From: Culex pipiens pallens
Lineage: Eukaryota > Arthropoda > Insecta > Diptera > Culicidae
DNA: 64,000 nucleotides
Direction: 5' to 3'
Assembly: GCF_016801865.2 (NCBI RefSeq)
Contig: NC_068937.1
Location: 128,378,117 to 128,442,116, forward strand
The notes under the pieces: model-generated
What the model was told of the DNA's origin: nothing
Seen by the model: only the letters and a program-made list of their open reading frames with translations
Database searches by the model: none
In this document: positions 22,381 to 36,800 of the stretch, in pieces
Numbering within the stretch: position 1 is the first letter of the stretch
Layout of the letters: every line of letters starts with the position of its first letter
Made by a program: the position numbers and the translations under genes

Positions 22381-24841
22381 GGTCATGTTGCATTTTTTTC
22401 CTTTCATTACTTATATTTCCTTTCATTTTATATGGTTATTTTCCAAATATAATATATAATTTATAGAATAATAATAATATATAATAATAATAATCATTAA
22501 TTAGTTAATAATTCATCAGTATTCATTAAATGTTGTTTTTCTTTTTTGCATAATTTTTAATGTGTTTTTTTTTTGTTTCATCATTCACCGTCATTATCAT
22601 GTTCTTGTGTTTATTTTCTTTTTTCTTTTGTTTTCTTTTTCATACATATTGTTTTAATCATACGCTAATGCAGTTTTTTTTTATCATACTTTATTACTGT
22701 TTTTTTTTTTATTGTATCTATAAAGATTTTCATGTTTTTTTTTCTCTTCTTCATCATCGTTGATCTTGCGTCATCAGCGCGTTTTCATCTGTATCGTCGT
22801 CAGTGTTTTACCGTTTTTTTATCAATTCAATCTTGTATGCATCATCATCGTCTTCTGCTACTTCTTGTTGGACAACGCCCTGTCAATCCCATCAAAGTGA
22901 AGTCATGCGCGCGCGCGCCCATTTCTGCCCATTTCCAAACCCCGTCGATCCGAAACAACTCAGGCCCAATTGATTCGCCCCAAATCGAACAAGGGTGGCG
23001 CGCGTTCGCGTTTCATGACCTCCACTTTTTCCGAAACTTACTTTTTCGCGTTGTCAACTTTATCAAGGTGTGTAAGAATAATTGTGTATTTGTGTGTGTG
23101 TGTCCTTTAACAAACCAAACCCCGGTTCAAAACGCAAAAAGAAGAAACCCCTTCCGGAAGAAGAAAACGAACGTCTTCATCATCGACTTTGTCGTCAAGC
23201 CCAGCGCGCGCCGGCAGCTCCCTCACTAAATACGCACGAAAGGAAAAATTAAGAAATATAAGAGTAAAATCTAAGGTTTTGTTTTTCGTTTAACTTCTTC
23301 ACTGTCGTGTTTACGTGTTATCAGCTTTGCTCGTTTACTTTGCAACTATGTTTTTTGTTTTGTTTTGTTTTCAGCTTGTTTGCTCGTCTCTTTAACGCGC
23401 GCAGTTTAATATATTTGCTTTACTTGTTTTACTAAGCCATTTTTAGTTCCTCTACCAACATGCTTGCGTGATTTAGTTAAGTTCTGTTATGTTTTCACCT
23501 TTCACTTCTTTTCTTTTTAGTAGGATTTTTCATCATTTCTTTTTTTAATAGTAGTTTAGCTTTATAGTGTAGTACTTGTGTGTGTGTGTGTATTTTTCTC
23601 CTAGCTTCAAATTCCCACAGATTTGCAGAGTCGTCGTCGCTCACTTTTTTTGTTTAATTTGAGAAATAATGAGAAATTTCTAAAAATGACAATTTCACAC
23701 ACTCAGCGTTGGTTAGGCGATATCTTCTTTTAAGCAGTTTTTGCTCTAGCTCTTTCAAATGTGAAATAAAAAACATGGTTTCAACATTTCGCCAAGCGGG
23801 TTCTCTCGATCTGCGCGAGCAATTTTTTTTTCTCTTTAGGGAAAATGAAAAAAAAAGTCTCGAAATTTTCAAAATCATAGATTAGTAGAGTGAGTGTATG
23901 TGTGTTTCTTCTCGATTAAATACGTTCACTTTTGTTAGGTTAGCGATTCTTGTCTGTTGTTTTTTTAGTTCGATTTTTCTTCTTTTTAATAGTTGTGTGT
24001 GTGTGTTTTTCGAGTAGATATAAGTAGCTTTTTTCAACATCATTTCTTTTTTTTGCGTGTATGTGAGAGTGTTTTTTGGGTTCAAATATGTTTAGTTTTG
24101 CTTCCATTAGAGTAGGTTTCGTTTGATTTTTTAGTATGATAAACTCGAGAAAAGGGTAATTCGTCAATGTTTTTTTTTCTTCAAATAGTATGTGGCAGAT
24201 TTTTTTCATTCTTTTAATTTCTATTATTTCCGGTTGCATCATGTCAACAAAGAAAAAAATTAAAGAAAACACAAATCATCATAATTTTCTCTGCCACACT
24301 TTCTTCTTTATTGCTTTCAGTTTCCAACGCAGGAGACCGCCTCGATTCCCACAAAAGTAGTGTGTTGGTAAGAAACGAAACGAACCGAAAATTCATTTTC
24401 TTTGCTAATTGCTAAAGCGCTACCTTCCTAATACCGTATAAACTAAATGATTCCAGCACAAATCACGAAACATTTGGTGTGAAGCAAAACGCAAAATAGA
24501 ACAGATCCCCCCTCTAAATCATATCGAAATAGGAGGAACGATTCAATCATTGATCGAGTAAAAATTAATAAAAAGTCGCTGCAAACAACTATTTCCATTT
24601 CTCTTTCTTTCATTTTTCTTCATCCATATTTACTCTTCACAGAGAGAGAGAGAAAGAAAAAATAAACAACCAACAAAAAAATGATAACTCTAAAACACTA
24701 CCTACAGGGGTGCTTGTGTAAACCTAAGGCAAAGAAAATTAGCTTCCTTTTCAAGCTTGTTTTTTTTTTCGTGAGTTTTTTTCTCTTCTTTCGAGCGTTT
24801 TCTCAAACCCATTCCCCTTTCCTCCCTTGCTGCTGCTGCTT
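22381..24841 (-). other. mask: Probable long 3' UTR of mask
   Basis: Downstream of the last mask exon on the minus strand the sequence is strongly T-rich on plus, hence A-rich in the mask sense. This mirrors the 3' flank of the A20/AN1 gene. Minus-strand AATAAA signals occur, for example at 22610-22615 and 22690-22695. The plus-strand open frame at 22732-23229 is low complexity and is not taken as a gene. Confidence 0.45.
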
Positions 24842-24871
24842 CTAGTGTCCGCTCCACTTGGCTGGCCAGCC
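24842..24871 (-). CDS. mask: mask candidate terminal exon (nine residues and stop)
   Basis: On the minus strand TTTTTTCAG is followed by codons for GWPAKWSGH and TAG (24844-24842). Phase 0 fits the preceding exon. The peptide is short, so support is only splice signals, phase and position before an A-rich 3' flank. The alternative is read-through of the previous donor, giving VSGHF and a stop. Confidence 0.5.
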   Translation of the reverse strand, partial: GWPAKWSGH

Positions 24872-27800
24872 CTGAAAAAAGAGAAATAAAATAATTTGTA
24901 AATTTTATGCTAGTTAAGCTTTTCATGAAAATGAAGTCCAATCCATAGCATCGTAGCTCGGGTGGCACGCCGACGAGAGTTGATTAAAACGTTTCCTTAG
25001 TGCAGTGACCCATTATTAAAATCGAGTGTGCCGATGATATGAGCAGGATCCGTATCCGTCGATGTGCCTTCCCAGTTTCGATGCAGGAAACTTTGTGTGA
25101 AAAACTTGTCTTAACATGTTTTCGAGTTAGCCAAAAAAAAAATCTAAATTAATTCGTTTAGGGGAAGGTGGGGCAAGACGACCATATGGGGCAAGAGGAA
25201 CAATCGCTCGTACGGCCGTAATTTTTACAATTTTGATTATGTCCAGTATGAGGAAATGTTGCTAGCAATGCAATTAGCTGATTCTACTACCACATAACCG
25301 CCAAAACGACGTAAACGCCACGGAGCATAAGATTTAATGAAGTTTTTTTACAAACCTTTATTTTCTTATAATATTTGGAAAGTACAAAATAAGACTTTGG
25401 GTTCGTTTTAAGGCTCATTTTATCAAAATGCAATTTTTCCTAGATCAGTAGTGTCCCAACCAATGACTTGCACCTATTATAAAGTATGATTTAACTTTTG
25501 GTTATATTTGTTGAGAGCTTTTAAAAAAATGTTCAGGTGGGGCAAGTGTACCATATGGATTTTTGGTATGGAAAAAAATACGAATTGCTGCAACAACATA
25601 TTTTATTGGGAAATAAATACATAAACGTACTTAATAACTGATAAACAATTGTTTAAAAAAATGTCCATACAAAATATAGTGATATTATGAAAATTTCCTT
25701 TTTTTCATCTAAGTAATAATCTTTTTCGTAAAAACGATCAAATTTTTAGTAAAATAATATTCTTTAATCTAAAAATTAAAGAAACGTTTCAAATACATCC
25801 TAATCTGATGTATCTAAGTGATAACAGTTCAATTGTCAGCAAATTAACATGTTTTTTCATGCATTGTTCCTCTTGCCCCAACGGGTTGTTCGTCTTGCCC
25901 CACTAGTTGAGTAGAACATACGGAAAATAAAAAAAATTAAAATCATTTTTTTGCATTAAAAAACAGGATTTTTTGAAAACTTGTTCTATCAAAGTCTTAG
26001 TCAAGACCTGGAATAAGATGATTATTATAAAATCCGACTGATTTTTAACGTTTTTTATGGGTTACAACGATCATTTCCTTAGCTTGTTACACTTGCCCCA
26101 CTTTCCCCTACTTGTTTTTTTTTTCTTCCTCACTGAGGAGAGGCTATAAAATCATTCGAACCACCTTCATTTATATTTGTCGACTCGAATCAAACTCTGA
26201 GAAAATATCTGTGATAAATTATATGCACTCGATTTTCTTAGCTTTGGAAGCACGAATTTGGCCCGGATGTGGTCTACTCGATCCAGATTCGGGTCTCACA
26301 GCTTGGTATTGAAAAGTGTTAAGTTTCATTTAGTTGTTTAAAAGTTATGAAAAAAAAAACTTTTAGACAGCTACAAAATAAGGCGATTTTCAACATAACC
26401 TCAAATGGTTATGCAAAGGGATACCATTTTCTTCTGAGGCAATTTTTCTGTCGGAAAATTTCTATTTCAGACGCAATTGGCTCCTAAAGCCCTATCTTAT
26501 TATATATGGGAATCGGCTGCTTACCGGTTTAAAACAGCTGATCAATTTTGCTTTTTTTCTAGTAATTTTTACTGAAAAAGCTGATTTTTAAGTTTTTTTT
26601 TTTTGGAAAAGAGCTGCGTTAAAAGGTAAACATTGTCTGGAAAACCCATGGATGAACAATCACGACAACTTTGTTTACTAGACAAACTACCACCTTTATA
26701 TGCAGCTGACAGAGCAGGTGCCCTGTGGTAAAACGGAACCGTCGCTTTTTCGTCGCTATATTTCAACAGGGCATTAAAAATTGGGATTTTCGTTATGTCA
26801 TGAAGGAGCTTTTCTGTCAAGAAGGAACCTTTTTTAAAATTAAAGTTTAAAATTTTTATGAAAACTAATATGTTTTTTAAATAAATATAAACATTTTACG
26901 ATTAGTTAGGAAAAAAGTATCTGCTCAATTAATAAAAACAGGATTTTAGCTCTGATTGTAGGACCCAATTACAGTACTTGTTCGGTAACTGAGTGTTGTT
27001 TATCTGCACAGCAAATTTTGGATTGCCATTTCAGTAAAATAATTAACTGAATGCGATTCAGTAATTATCACTTTTGCTGAAATTCGGTAATGAACAAAAA
27101 CATTGCTGAAAAATCAGTAACTGCATATCTGTCAAACTGAAATGTCACTTATGACTTATTGTTTGGATGCTGCCGAGAGAAAATCCTCTTTCAAACATGT
27201 TGTGTTTTTTTAATTTTGTATTGTGATCTTTAGAAACCAAGGTAAGAAAAATGTTAATAACAAATGCCTCGATGCTAACCACCTGTTTTTTTAGGTTTGG
27301 ACGATTGATGAAATAAATGTATAAATAACAGTACTGGAAACATTTTCAATGACAAGCAAGATCAAATTTTGATAACTGAAATACCAGCAACGATTGCTGA
27401 ATCTTCAGCAAATGATCTGTCAAACTACCACAAGAAAATTACTGAATTTTCAGCAAAATAATTTGACGTTTTTTTGCTAAAATTTCAGTTGTTTTGACAA
27501 CCATTTTACTGAAATTTCAGTAAATCATCTGTCAAAGTGACAAATATCAGTTAACTGAGAATTCAGTAAAATCTAAATTACTGAATCGTTTACTGAAATT
27601 TCAGTAGATGAAAATTCAGTAAAACTTTACTGAATTTCAGTGAAAAAAATTTGGTGTGTGGGATGCTTTTTAACTGAACGGCCGATAAAGGAGCTATTAG
27701 ACTATGGCAAACAAACAAACAAACTCGCACTTTTTTGTGTTTGACAGTTTGCCAAACTCACAAACTTGTTAGCGGAAAAATTGCGCAAGCAAAGCAAAGT

Positions 27801-30800
27801 GTGTACTGTTGCATATAGTGAAACTTGTATCTCTGAGTAGTCGACAACCACTTTGCTAAAGTTATCTCAATAAGAAAGATTTTTTTTTAATATCTTTTGT
27901 ATGTAAAGCTATCAACATTGTATGGGTACATACTTGGATGCCTGGAGTTACATTGTAAATTTGCATTTTTGGTCAAACAAAACATTCTTTCAAATCATAA
28001 AAACCCGAAAAAAATATGATTTTTATGTGAAAAGTACACAAAAAATGCATCGCCTCCTAGCATCGTACCTCCGGTGGCACGTCGTCGGCGAGTGTACTTT
28101 TGTTTTTCATGGCACAAACCCAAACTATTACAATCGATATCAATGCCGTTCAAGTACCATTAGTGTAGAAACGCCCTGTAACCACCGACGTGCCCTCCAA
28201 TCTGCGATGCTAAGAAAAAGAATCAAAAGTGTCCACTTACATGCTTCTCGTGCTCCCACGGCTGCTGCTGCTGTTGCTGTTGCTGCTGCAGCGACGGCCC
28301 ATCGTTCCCGACCATGTCCGCCGGTCCACCCGGCATAAACTGGTACTGCAGCGACTGCATAAAGTTCATGTTGGCCTGCTGCTGCTGCTGCTGGTTTGGA
28401 CCATTGCCATTTCCACCAAGCCCACTGCCTCCGCCGGTGTTGTGAGGGTACTCCATGGCCAGCGACTGCGGGATAAACGCGGGTTAGATTATCTGACGTT
28501 AAGGATGAACGCTGTCAAATCGTGTTACCTGGAAGTGATCCTGCAGGTGCAGATCGTCCATAAAGTGCCTCGGCGGTGGTCCCATCCACTGCTGGGGACC
28601 GCCGGCGCTGCCGCCCATGGACAGGTTCTTGTCCACCATCCAGTGGGCGGTGCCGGCAGCGGCCGCGGCTGCTGCTGCCGCCGCTGCCAGGGCACTCGGG
28701 TCGTTGTCCATGGCGCCGATTCCTCCGCTGGAACCGTAGTTAAACTTCCAGCTGGCACGTTCGGAACCGATCGCACGGGAAATCTTGCGGCCGTCGTCCT
28801 GCCCGGGTGGTCCCCCCGGGCCACCGTTCGTCGTAGGTTGGTTGTTGTTGTTTGGCGAGATGGTTGGCGATCCGCCGAGGGCCATCGCGAGTCCATTCTC
28901 GATGTTCATGAGCGGATCTCGCGACTGGAGGTGGGCCAAGTCGGTGAACCAGTTGCTGCCACTTCCACCGCCACGATTGCCGCCCGGAGGAGGTCCATGA
29001 CCATGCGACTGCTGGTTGCTTCCCCGATAGGGTGGCATACCGGGGCCGCCTCCGTTCGGTGGAAGGTTCTGGTACTTTCCGATCGGTCCGGGAGGCGGAT
29101 TTTGGTGGAACATGTTACCGAACTGGTTCGACGAGGACAGCTTGCTTCCGGGCGCCGCGGATTGATGGTTCTGCGAGGGTGGAATCGCCGAAAAGGCCGA
29201 CGCTTTCGGGTTCAACCGCGAAATGTGAGGCAGATTGCCTCCCGCGGCCAATCCCATGTGGCTCTGGTAGGACGACTGTAGCGGATCCGGGCCAAAGTTG
29301 AGTACGTGCTGATTTTGGGATGCCAACGCGTCGAACATTGACGGTGGTGGCCGCGAACTTCCCATCATCGGTGGTGGATGATCGCGCGAGTTCATCAAAC
29401 TGCCGTAGTCTACGGAGCTGGCCGGTCCGATCGGTCGGATCTGGGACGAGGTGTTGATGATTGGTCGCTGTACGGCAAGCCCACTCGGCGGTGGACCCGA
29501 CTGCTGTGGAGGTTTGATGACGTTCTGCTCGTTGGGCGACTGGTACGGACCGGACTGAGATTGCTGCTGCTGCTGCTGGTGTTGCTGTTGTTGCTGTTGC
29601 ATCTGTTGCTGCATGTGGCCACTGCTGCTCGTTGGAGGTCCTGCCATCAGATGAGACTGCTGTTGCTGCTGCTGCTGCTGCAGACTAGGATGCGAACTTC
29701 CGGAAGGTGGCGTCGTCGAGTTGCTCGATGCTTTGGAGCTGACCGGCGACGATACGGCAGTTCCGCGGTAACCTGGTGCCTTCGAGGCGTCCACCTAAAA
29801 CAAGAAACAAAAAAGGGAACGTTAAACTTGTGAACCTACATCTAACTAATTAGAGCATCTCCACTGAGGTGAAATTCAAATTTGATCCAAGGTTATGAAT
29901 AAAGAGTTCTAGAGTTTTTTTTGATTAGGTCCTATAAATATATGAAAGACAATAGTTTATTGGTCCTTTTCAAAAAAAAAACTCTGGAGTTAAACGCTCT
30001 ACAACCTAACCCCGCCTTTAGACGGGCTTCGATCTAAAAAATCGCCAAAAATCAATTTTCCAACCGATTTTTGATCTTTAAAAAGCATTGGAAAGAAGAA
30101 CTCTTAAAATTTTAGAAAATTTTAGGGTTGGAAGTTTAACTTGTTTTATGTGACTTTGCCAATGTTTTTTAAAATGTATTTTTAGGGGTCAACTTTGGCT
30201 GTGTTTTTAACTAACAATTCCTATATTTTCAGTAAAAAGAAGTATGCAGTAATTTTTGTAGTGTCCCGAACTATGCCTCTACGCATTTTTTTGCAATTTA
30301 AATGATGATGGTGCGATTCTATAGCAAAAAATGTGAAAAACATGCAAAAAATTGAAAAAGTTAGGGGCAGGGGGGGCAGAATGGACCAGGGGGGCAGAAT
30401 GGGCCACCCTTGGTTTTGGGCTTTAGAATGGATTCAGACCAATTGTAAGGCAAGGGTCTTATAAAGGACGTCAAAAAACTTCACCATACCGAAAACGACG
30501 TTTGAATTCATTGTATTTTTCGAATTATGAGCAAAAATGTAAATTTATTGACAAAACCACGCAAATGTTGTTTATTTCGAGGTTTTTAAATAAGCTTTCT
30601 GAAAAGTTGGATTGTTTGAAAAAGTTTGCTCATTGCTTATAACGTTACTAGATGTTACTACCAAGGTATAAAAACAACAACGGAACCTTAAAATCATTTA
30701 GAAACTTGGTGGTGGAAGTGTTAAATTAAAATCCACTTGGGGGCAGAATGGACCACCCTTTTCCTTCCTTATAAAAACAATCAAAAGTTATGAAATTTGG

Positions 30801-33800
30801 ATTAAATGGATTATTTCACTCCTGGTAGCTTCACAAATCACGTTTAATGCAACATTAATTGATTTTTTAGTTGTTTTGATGATTATTTGTAAAAATAGTG
30901 TCCTTTTTCAACATATTAACACTATTTTCAAAAATCTTTGTTTTGGTAAGTGACTATTTTTATTAAAGTGGTCTAACTTCATGGAAACTATGTTAGAAAG
31001 GTACCTTAAGTCATTTCTTATCTCCCTTCAACGTTGTATTAGACAAAATGGCTTGTTTTCTAAGGTGGCCCATTCTGCCCCACAGGGTGGCCCATTCTGC
31101 CCCGCACCCTGGAAAAAAAGTCGAAAAAACTTTTTTTTTAAAGTGGCTCAAAAACAGTTTTAAGCTAAAAAATTTCATCAACCAAGTATACAACATTGAA
31201 GGGAACATCCCAAAGCATAAGCCTACTACACTGAATTCATAAGTTTTCATGTTTTTCTATGGTTTTTGGCGCATTTTACTTAGGCGGGCCATTCTGCCCC
31301 CCCTGCCCCTACTGTAAAAACATGAAAAAATTAGATAGGCAAAATGTAATTATATTAGGTGGTAGAGTAGGCCAAATACTACAAATAGTTTTTCGTAGAA
31401 CAAAAGTTGCTCAAAATGACCTCCTGAACACGGGAAAAATAAATATTTTCGAAAAAAAAATTTGGGCAGTAGAGGGTTAAAAAAAAAGTTTTGAATGCGA
31501 TTTATTTTTTTTTAGATGTCTGCTGTTGCTGTTTTTTAATTCCAAAGGAAAAAAATCATTTTTTTTTATTTATGTATTTTGAAATTTAATATCTATGCTA
31601 ATTTTTTAAAAAATGTTTGAAGCTTTAAAAATTTTCAGAGTTTGAAAAAAAGATTTTTTTTATTTGTTATTTTTATAGTGTAATTTTTCTTTTTTTTTTG
31701 AATTATTAAAATTGCAGAATGTCTTGGAGTAATTAAAACTTCAGATTTGTTTTTCATTTTTCAAAATTTTCAACAAATTCTAAATTTTTTAATTATGTTA
31801 AAATTTTATATCTTATGTTTTTGAAATTTGGACGTCAGAAGATTTTATAATTTTTAGAGCTTAGAAAAATGTTTTTTTTAGTCTTGATTTTATAAATTTC
31901 TAGATTTTTTTACAGGTTCTATGCTATTGTGTTTTTATAGGACGTTTAACTTAAAATCTAGTTTTGATTAATTATTTATGCTTTTAATTTTGTTTTTTTT
32001 TTCCTGTTATAGAATTTACAAATGGTAAATTGGAAAAAATAATAAATTTTTTGTTTATACTGGTTTTTTAAATATTTTTTTAAGTATTTTTTTTAGAAGC
32101 TTTAGTTTTGCTAGAATTTCTTAAATTACAAAATGAAACAGAAACTAGTTTCTGAAATATTTTATTGTTTATTTTTTTGAATTTCTTAAAATTTAATAAT
32201 TTTAAATTTGTTTAAATTTTTTAACAAGTTCAACTTTTGTCATTCTCAAATTTTATGTCTTGTGATTTTGAAATTTTTCATTATTTACAGATTTTCTCAC
32301 TTTTATAGTTGATTAATTGCGTGTGCTTTTTTTTTTAGTTTTTCTTATACACAATTTTTGTTTAATGAATGAAAAAAGTGTTTTTATATGCATTACACAC
32401 CTCTCAATTTGTTTTGCAATCATAAGTTTCAAAAATTTATTACGAAATCAAGTTTTTGTTGTTCATCGGAATTTTATGAAAAAAAAAATTAAACAGGCCC
32501 AAACATGCTTAATTTAATTATCATTGCAGAAAAATGCATAGATTTATTTTTTCAGATGATTGCACTTTTACCTTCATTAAAAGTTTTTTGAAAAAAAAAA
32601 TCGAACATCTTTGCAAAGAGGGCGACATAAACTTTGAAAAATATTTGCAGCGCCCTTAATCAATTTTTAAAACCTGGAAATTTTTCAAATTGTAAAATTT
32701 CTGAGACATCCCTGTTTTTTTTATTTATTTTTTTTAGAATTTTGTGGATATTTTGGAATTTTTTAAATTATGAAATATATAGGATTTATTGATTTTTGAA
32801 ATATTTGCCTTATTTAATTTGTTTTGTGTTTATTTTGATTTCTAGTTTTAGATTCCTAATTTTTTCTAATTTCTTGTTTTTTTATTTTAAAGTATTTTTT
32901 AAAATTAAAGATGTCTTAATTTTTTTTTGAAATTAATGTTTTTTTTATATTTAAAAAATAAATTTGAATGTTTGGTAGGCTGGGGTGATATTTGATTTGC
33001 CTCGGTATTTGGCAACAGCTGTGGAGACACCCTAATCAAACCTCCAAAGCCCTAACCCAGTCAAATCAATCCGAATTCTGAAACGGAATCTAATTAGAAT
33101 CGTATACAAATTCCGATTCCAACGCAACAACCGGTTCGAACACGGAACCGGTTGTTGCGTTTGAAACGGAATTTGTATACGATTCTAATTAGATTCCGTT
33201 TCAGAATTCGGATTTATTTGACTGGGAACAATTCAACCTACCTGCAACGGTTCGTTCTCGAGCACAAACGCTCCAGCAACGCCATGTGATCCATGTCCGT
33301 GACCATGACCCCGACCTCCGCCGTCCCCGCCTCCAACTTGCGACGCCTGATAGTGGTGGTGCGGCCCACCGTGATGCACGTGGTGATGCCCTCCGCCAAC
33401 CACTCCGTGACTAATTACATGGTGACCTGGGTGATGATTCTGGACGCCACTTCCGGCGACCCCACCAGCACCACTCGAACTCCACTGGTTGCTGCCGTAC
33501 GAATCGTTAAACAGCGAGTACTCGTGCGCCTGCGCATTCGCGTGAAGGTTGTTGTTGATCTTGGACTGGAGCTGGTGGGCGATGGCCGCAGCTGCTGCGG
33601 CTGCCGCCGCAGAAGAGGAAGAAGCGGACGAGGTTGGTATTCCGCTGCCGATGGGACCGGCGCTGCTGCTGCTGCTGGACACGGCGACAGGGGTAGATAT
33701 TGTCGCTGCCGCGGAAGAAGTGGGCGCGGTTTGAAGTAGTGGCGAAGGTGTAATGTTGGCGCGAGCTGGAGGTTGCCCGATCGGGGTGATTGATCGGCTC

Positions 33801-36800
33801 GAGCCGGATCCGATTGGGGCTGGGGGAGTTGGTGCTGATGGCTGGGTCACTTCGGCCATCGACGACACCGGTGGAGCGAACGAAGCTTGCTTGCTGGGCG
33901 CTTGGATTGGTGTTGGGAGGGGTGGAGTTGGGACTGAGGGAGCAGCCGAGACCATCGTGGTTGAACCTGGCGAGGACTGCGTTGACGGGGTGTTGCTGGC
34001 CGTTGGCGTTGCCGACGATGAAGAGACGTTGCCGAACGGAGCTGGTAGACCCTTGGCGGGGGACTGTAAGATTTGAATCGGAGCGCGAACCGTAGTGGGT
34101 GCGCTGGCTGCCGTAATCGAGCTGCTGACACTGGAAGTCGCAACTGGCGAGGATTGCTGCTGCTGCTGCTGTTGCTGATTGGTTTGTGGTTTCTTCTGGA
34201 TGGTAATTACCGGAGCTTGGGCTGTAGTCGCTCCCGCCGTACTGTCCGCGACCAGCTTGGCAAACGTTCCGGCGGCTGCTGTTGGGTTGGGTTGGCTTGC
34301 CCCACTTTTGATGGAGTTCTTCAGCGATTGCATCATGCTGGTGTAGGCAATCGATGCAGGCGTGGTGGAAGTCTTGGCCACCGAACTGCTGCTGCTTGGT
34401 GACATGCGCTTCGCGTCTTTGACTGAGGCAGCCGATGGAGTCGGCGCTGCCGAGGCCGATGACGACGGTGTGTTGTTGGAAGAAATGATACGCGAGAGCT
34501 GATTGGGACCGGACGACGCACCGCCAGCAAACAGATTTTTGGCCGCTGCCGGACGAGATGCGAGCGCCTTTCCAGTGGCCGCGGCGAGTACGGCCGAAGC
34601 CGTCACGGGTTTCCCACCGGGCACGCCACCCGAAGTTACAAACACGTTCTTGCCCTTGGCGGCGTTGGCTGCGGCGAGCGAAGCACTGTTTGGAATCAAC
34701 ATCGAAGCGGCCAAACTACCGGAAGCGACCACGGACGAAAGGGTTGGTGGTGCCGTCGTGTTGGCCGAACCCGTCAGCGAGGACATTAGCTGCTGAGGCG
34801 CAGACGCTTGAGCAACGGACGTGGTCACTCCGGTACTCTTGGAGGTGTTGGCGCCGTGCTTCGGAAGCATCGTCAAAATATCCACGTCCGGATCCTTGAT
34901 CAACGTGGCAATCAACGAGTGCGCTTGCTTGGTCGCGTCCTGCGAACCCTTGATCGTAATCGACCGATCGCCCTGCACCTTACCCTGCTTCTCCACCTCG
35001 ATGTGCGCTCCGGTGGCCGCTCGAATAGCGTTAATGTTACTTCCGGCACGACCAATAACTCGCGAAATCGCATGCACCGGTACTTGCACCTTGCGACACT
35101 CCATCGGCGTGGACTGACTCTGCTGGACGCTACTCTTGCGGACCACCTCTTTCCAACCTTCCTCGCGCTTCACGGCCGCTGCCAACGCTTGGATAGCCGT
35201 CTGCGGAACGCCCCCAATCTTCGTCGGACTGGTCGACTTTTGCAGCGACTCTCCTCCGTCCCCGCCGGCAGAACTTGCGCTGTTGTGGTAGTACGAGGTG
35301 GTAGTCGTCTTCGGGAGACTCTTCTTGGCCATGGCCGTCGCCGCGCCTACCGTAGAGCTGTAGTACGTTGCCGACTCGGTCGTATCGTGGTCCTGCTCCG
35401 ACGACGACGACGCCTGGTGTCGATTCGAACCGAACACGATGATCGACTTGCGATTGCCCTGCTGCTGTTGTTGCTGCTGCTGCTGAGACTGCTGACTTGC
35501 GTGGTGATGGTCCTTCTTTGCGTCCGCAAGCTTATGCGACGACTCCTTCGGAGCCACGTTCTCCTTCTCAACGGTCTTTTCCCGCTTGCTTTCGTACGTC
35601 GACTGCTGATTCTGCTGCTGCTGACGACGTTGTTGTTGGTGTTGCTGACCAGCGACCAGTTTCTCCCTCTGCTGCTGTTGGTTTTTATCCTGAACCACAG
35701 ATTGGCTGCTGGCCATCGTCGAGGAGGTCACAATTGTGGTGGTCGCACCTTGCGGTTGATCGGGACTCTTGCTGTGACGCGAGTGTTGGTGTTGGTTGGT
35801 GGCGTTGGCAGCTGCTGCGTACTGCTGCTGCTGGAGTTGCTTGGCCGTGACGGCCGAACTGACGCGCGATTGTTGCTGCTGTTGGTGAGCTTGCTGGAGT
35901 TGTTGTTTGCGCTTTTTGTTGTTCTTGCGCTGCTGCTCGATCAGGCTGCTCGCGGACTTGACGTCCGAGCTCGAGCACGAGCCTTGGCTGTTGGCGTCGA
36001 TGCCGGAGTCTCCACCTTCCTCTTTGTCCTGCTGCTGCTGTTGTTGCTGCTGTTGTTGGACGACGATTGGAGCTGTTGGTGGAGGTTCTCTCGGTTGAAT
36101 GCGATTGTTTGTTGCGGGGGTGGTTGAGTTGCCGCCTCCGCGAGTCTGTGGCAGTGGAACGCTGACAATTTCTTCGTCCGAGTCGTCGTCCGCGTCCTTG
36201 TCGTCATCGTCGTCACCGTCGTCATCGCTGTTGGCGCCCGGTTTGGCTTCGCCTTCGACTAGTTTGCGCTGCTGTTCGCGCTTTTCAGCCTTTCTGCGCT
36301 TCTTCCGCTCGCGCCGTTTGGCCGCGGCCGCTTTGCGACTTTCTTCGCGGCTTCGTTCGAGGTCGAGCTCTTTGAGGAGAATCGACGCGTTGATGTTGGC
36401 CTTCGTGGCTTGCTGATCCTTGGCGGCACGAATGACCTTGACGCAGTCGTGACACTTTTCCAACAGCTCCTTGTCGCTGATGGTGTTGATGTAGCGGGTC
36501 ATTTCCTGATCCGACGGGAACTGGGTTACGTGGTTGACCATCCACTTGACGACCTTGGTGTGGCCCTTGCGGAAGGCGGCCATCAGGCAGGACACTTTAC
36601 GGTTGTCCTGGGAATCGATGTCCGCACCGGCGTTGCACAGAACCTCCACGACCGCCAGGTGGCCTCCGTTGGCAGCGAGCCAAAGTGGAGAGTTGCCCTT
36701 TTTGTTCTTGACTTCGACGGCCGCACCGCGGGACAGAAGCAACTCGACAAACTTCAGATGGCCCTTGTCGGCGGCTATCGTGAGGGCTGTGTCTCGTGAG

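Noticed and set aside
22732..23229. 165-codon plus-strand frame
   Set aside because: It lies antisense to the presumed mask 3' UTR, starts with a poly-Phe run and has no motif.
28229..29281. 350-codon plus-strand frame
   Set aside because: Antisense shadow of the two C-terminal mask exons; it reads across their intron and has no family resemblance.
34808..36127. 439-codon plus-strand frame opposite the mask giant exon
   Set aside because: A shadow of the minus-strand mask coding sequence: poly-Leu runs are the antisense of poly-Gln. The mask frame is supported by ankyrin and KH motifs.
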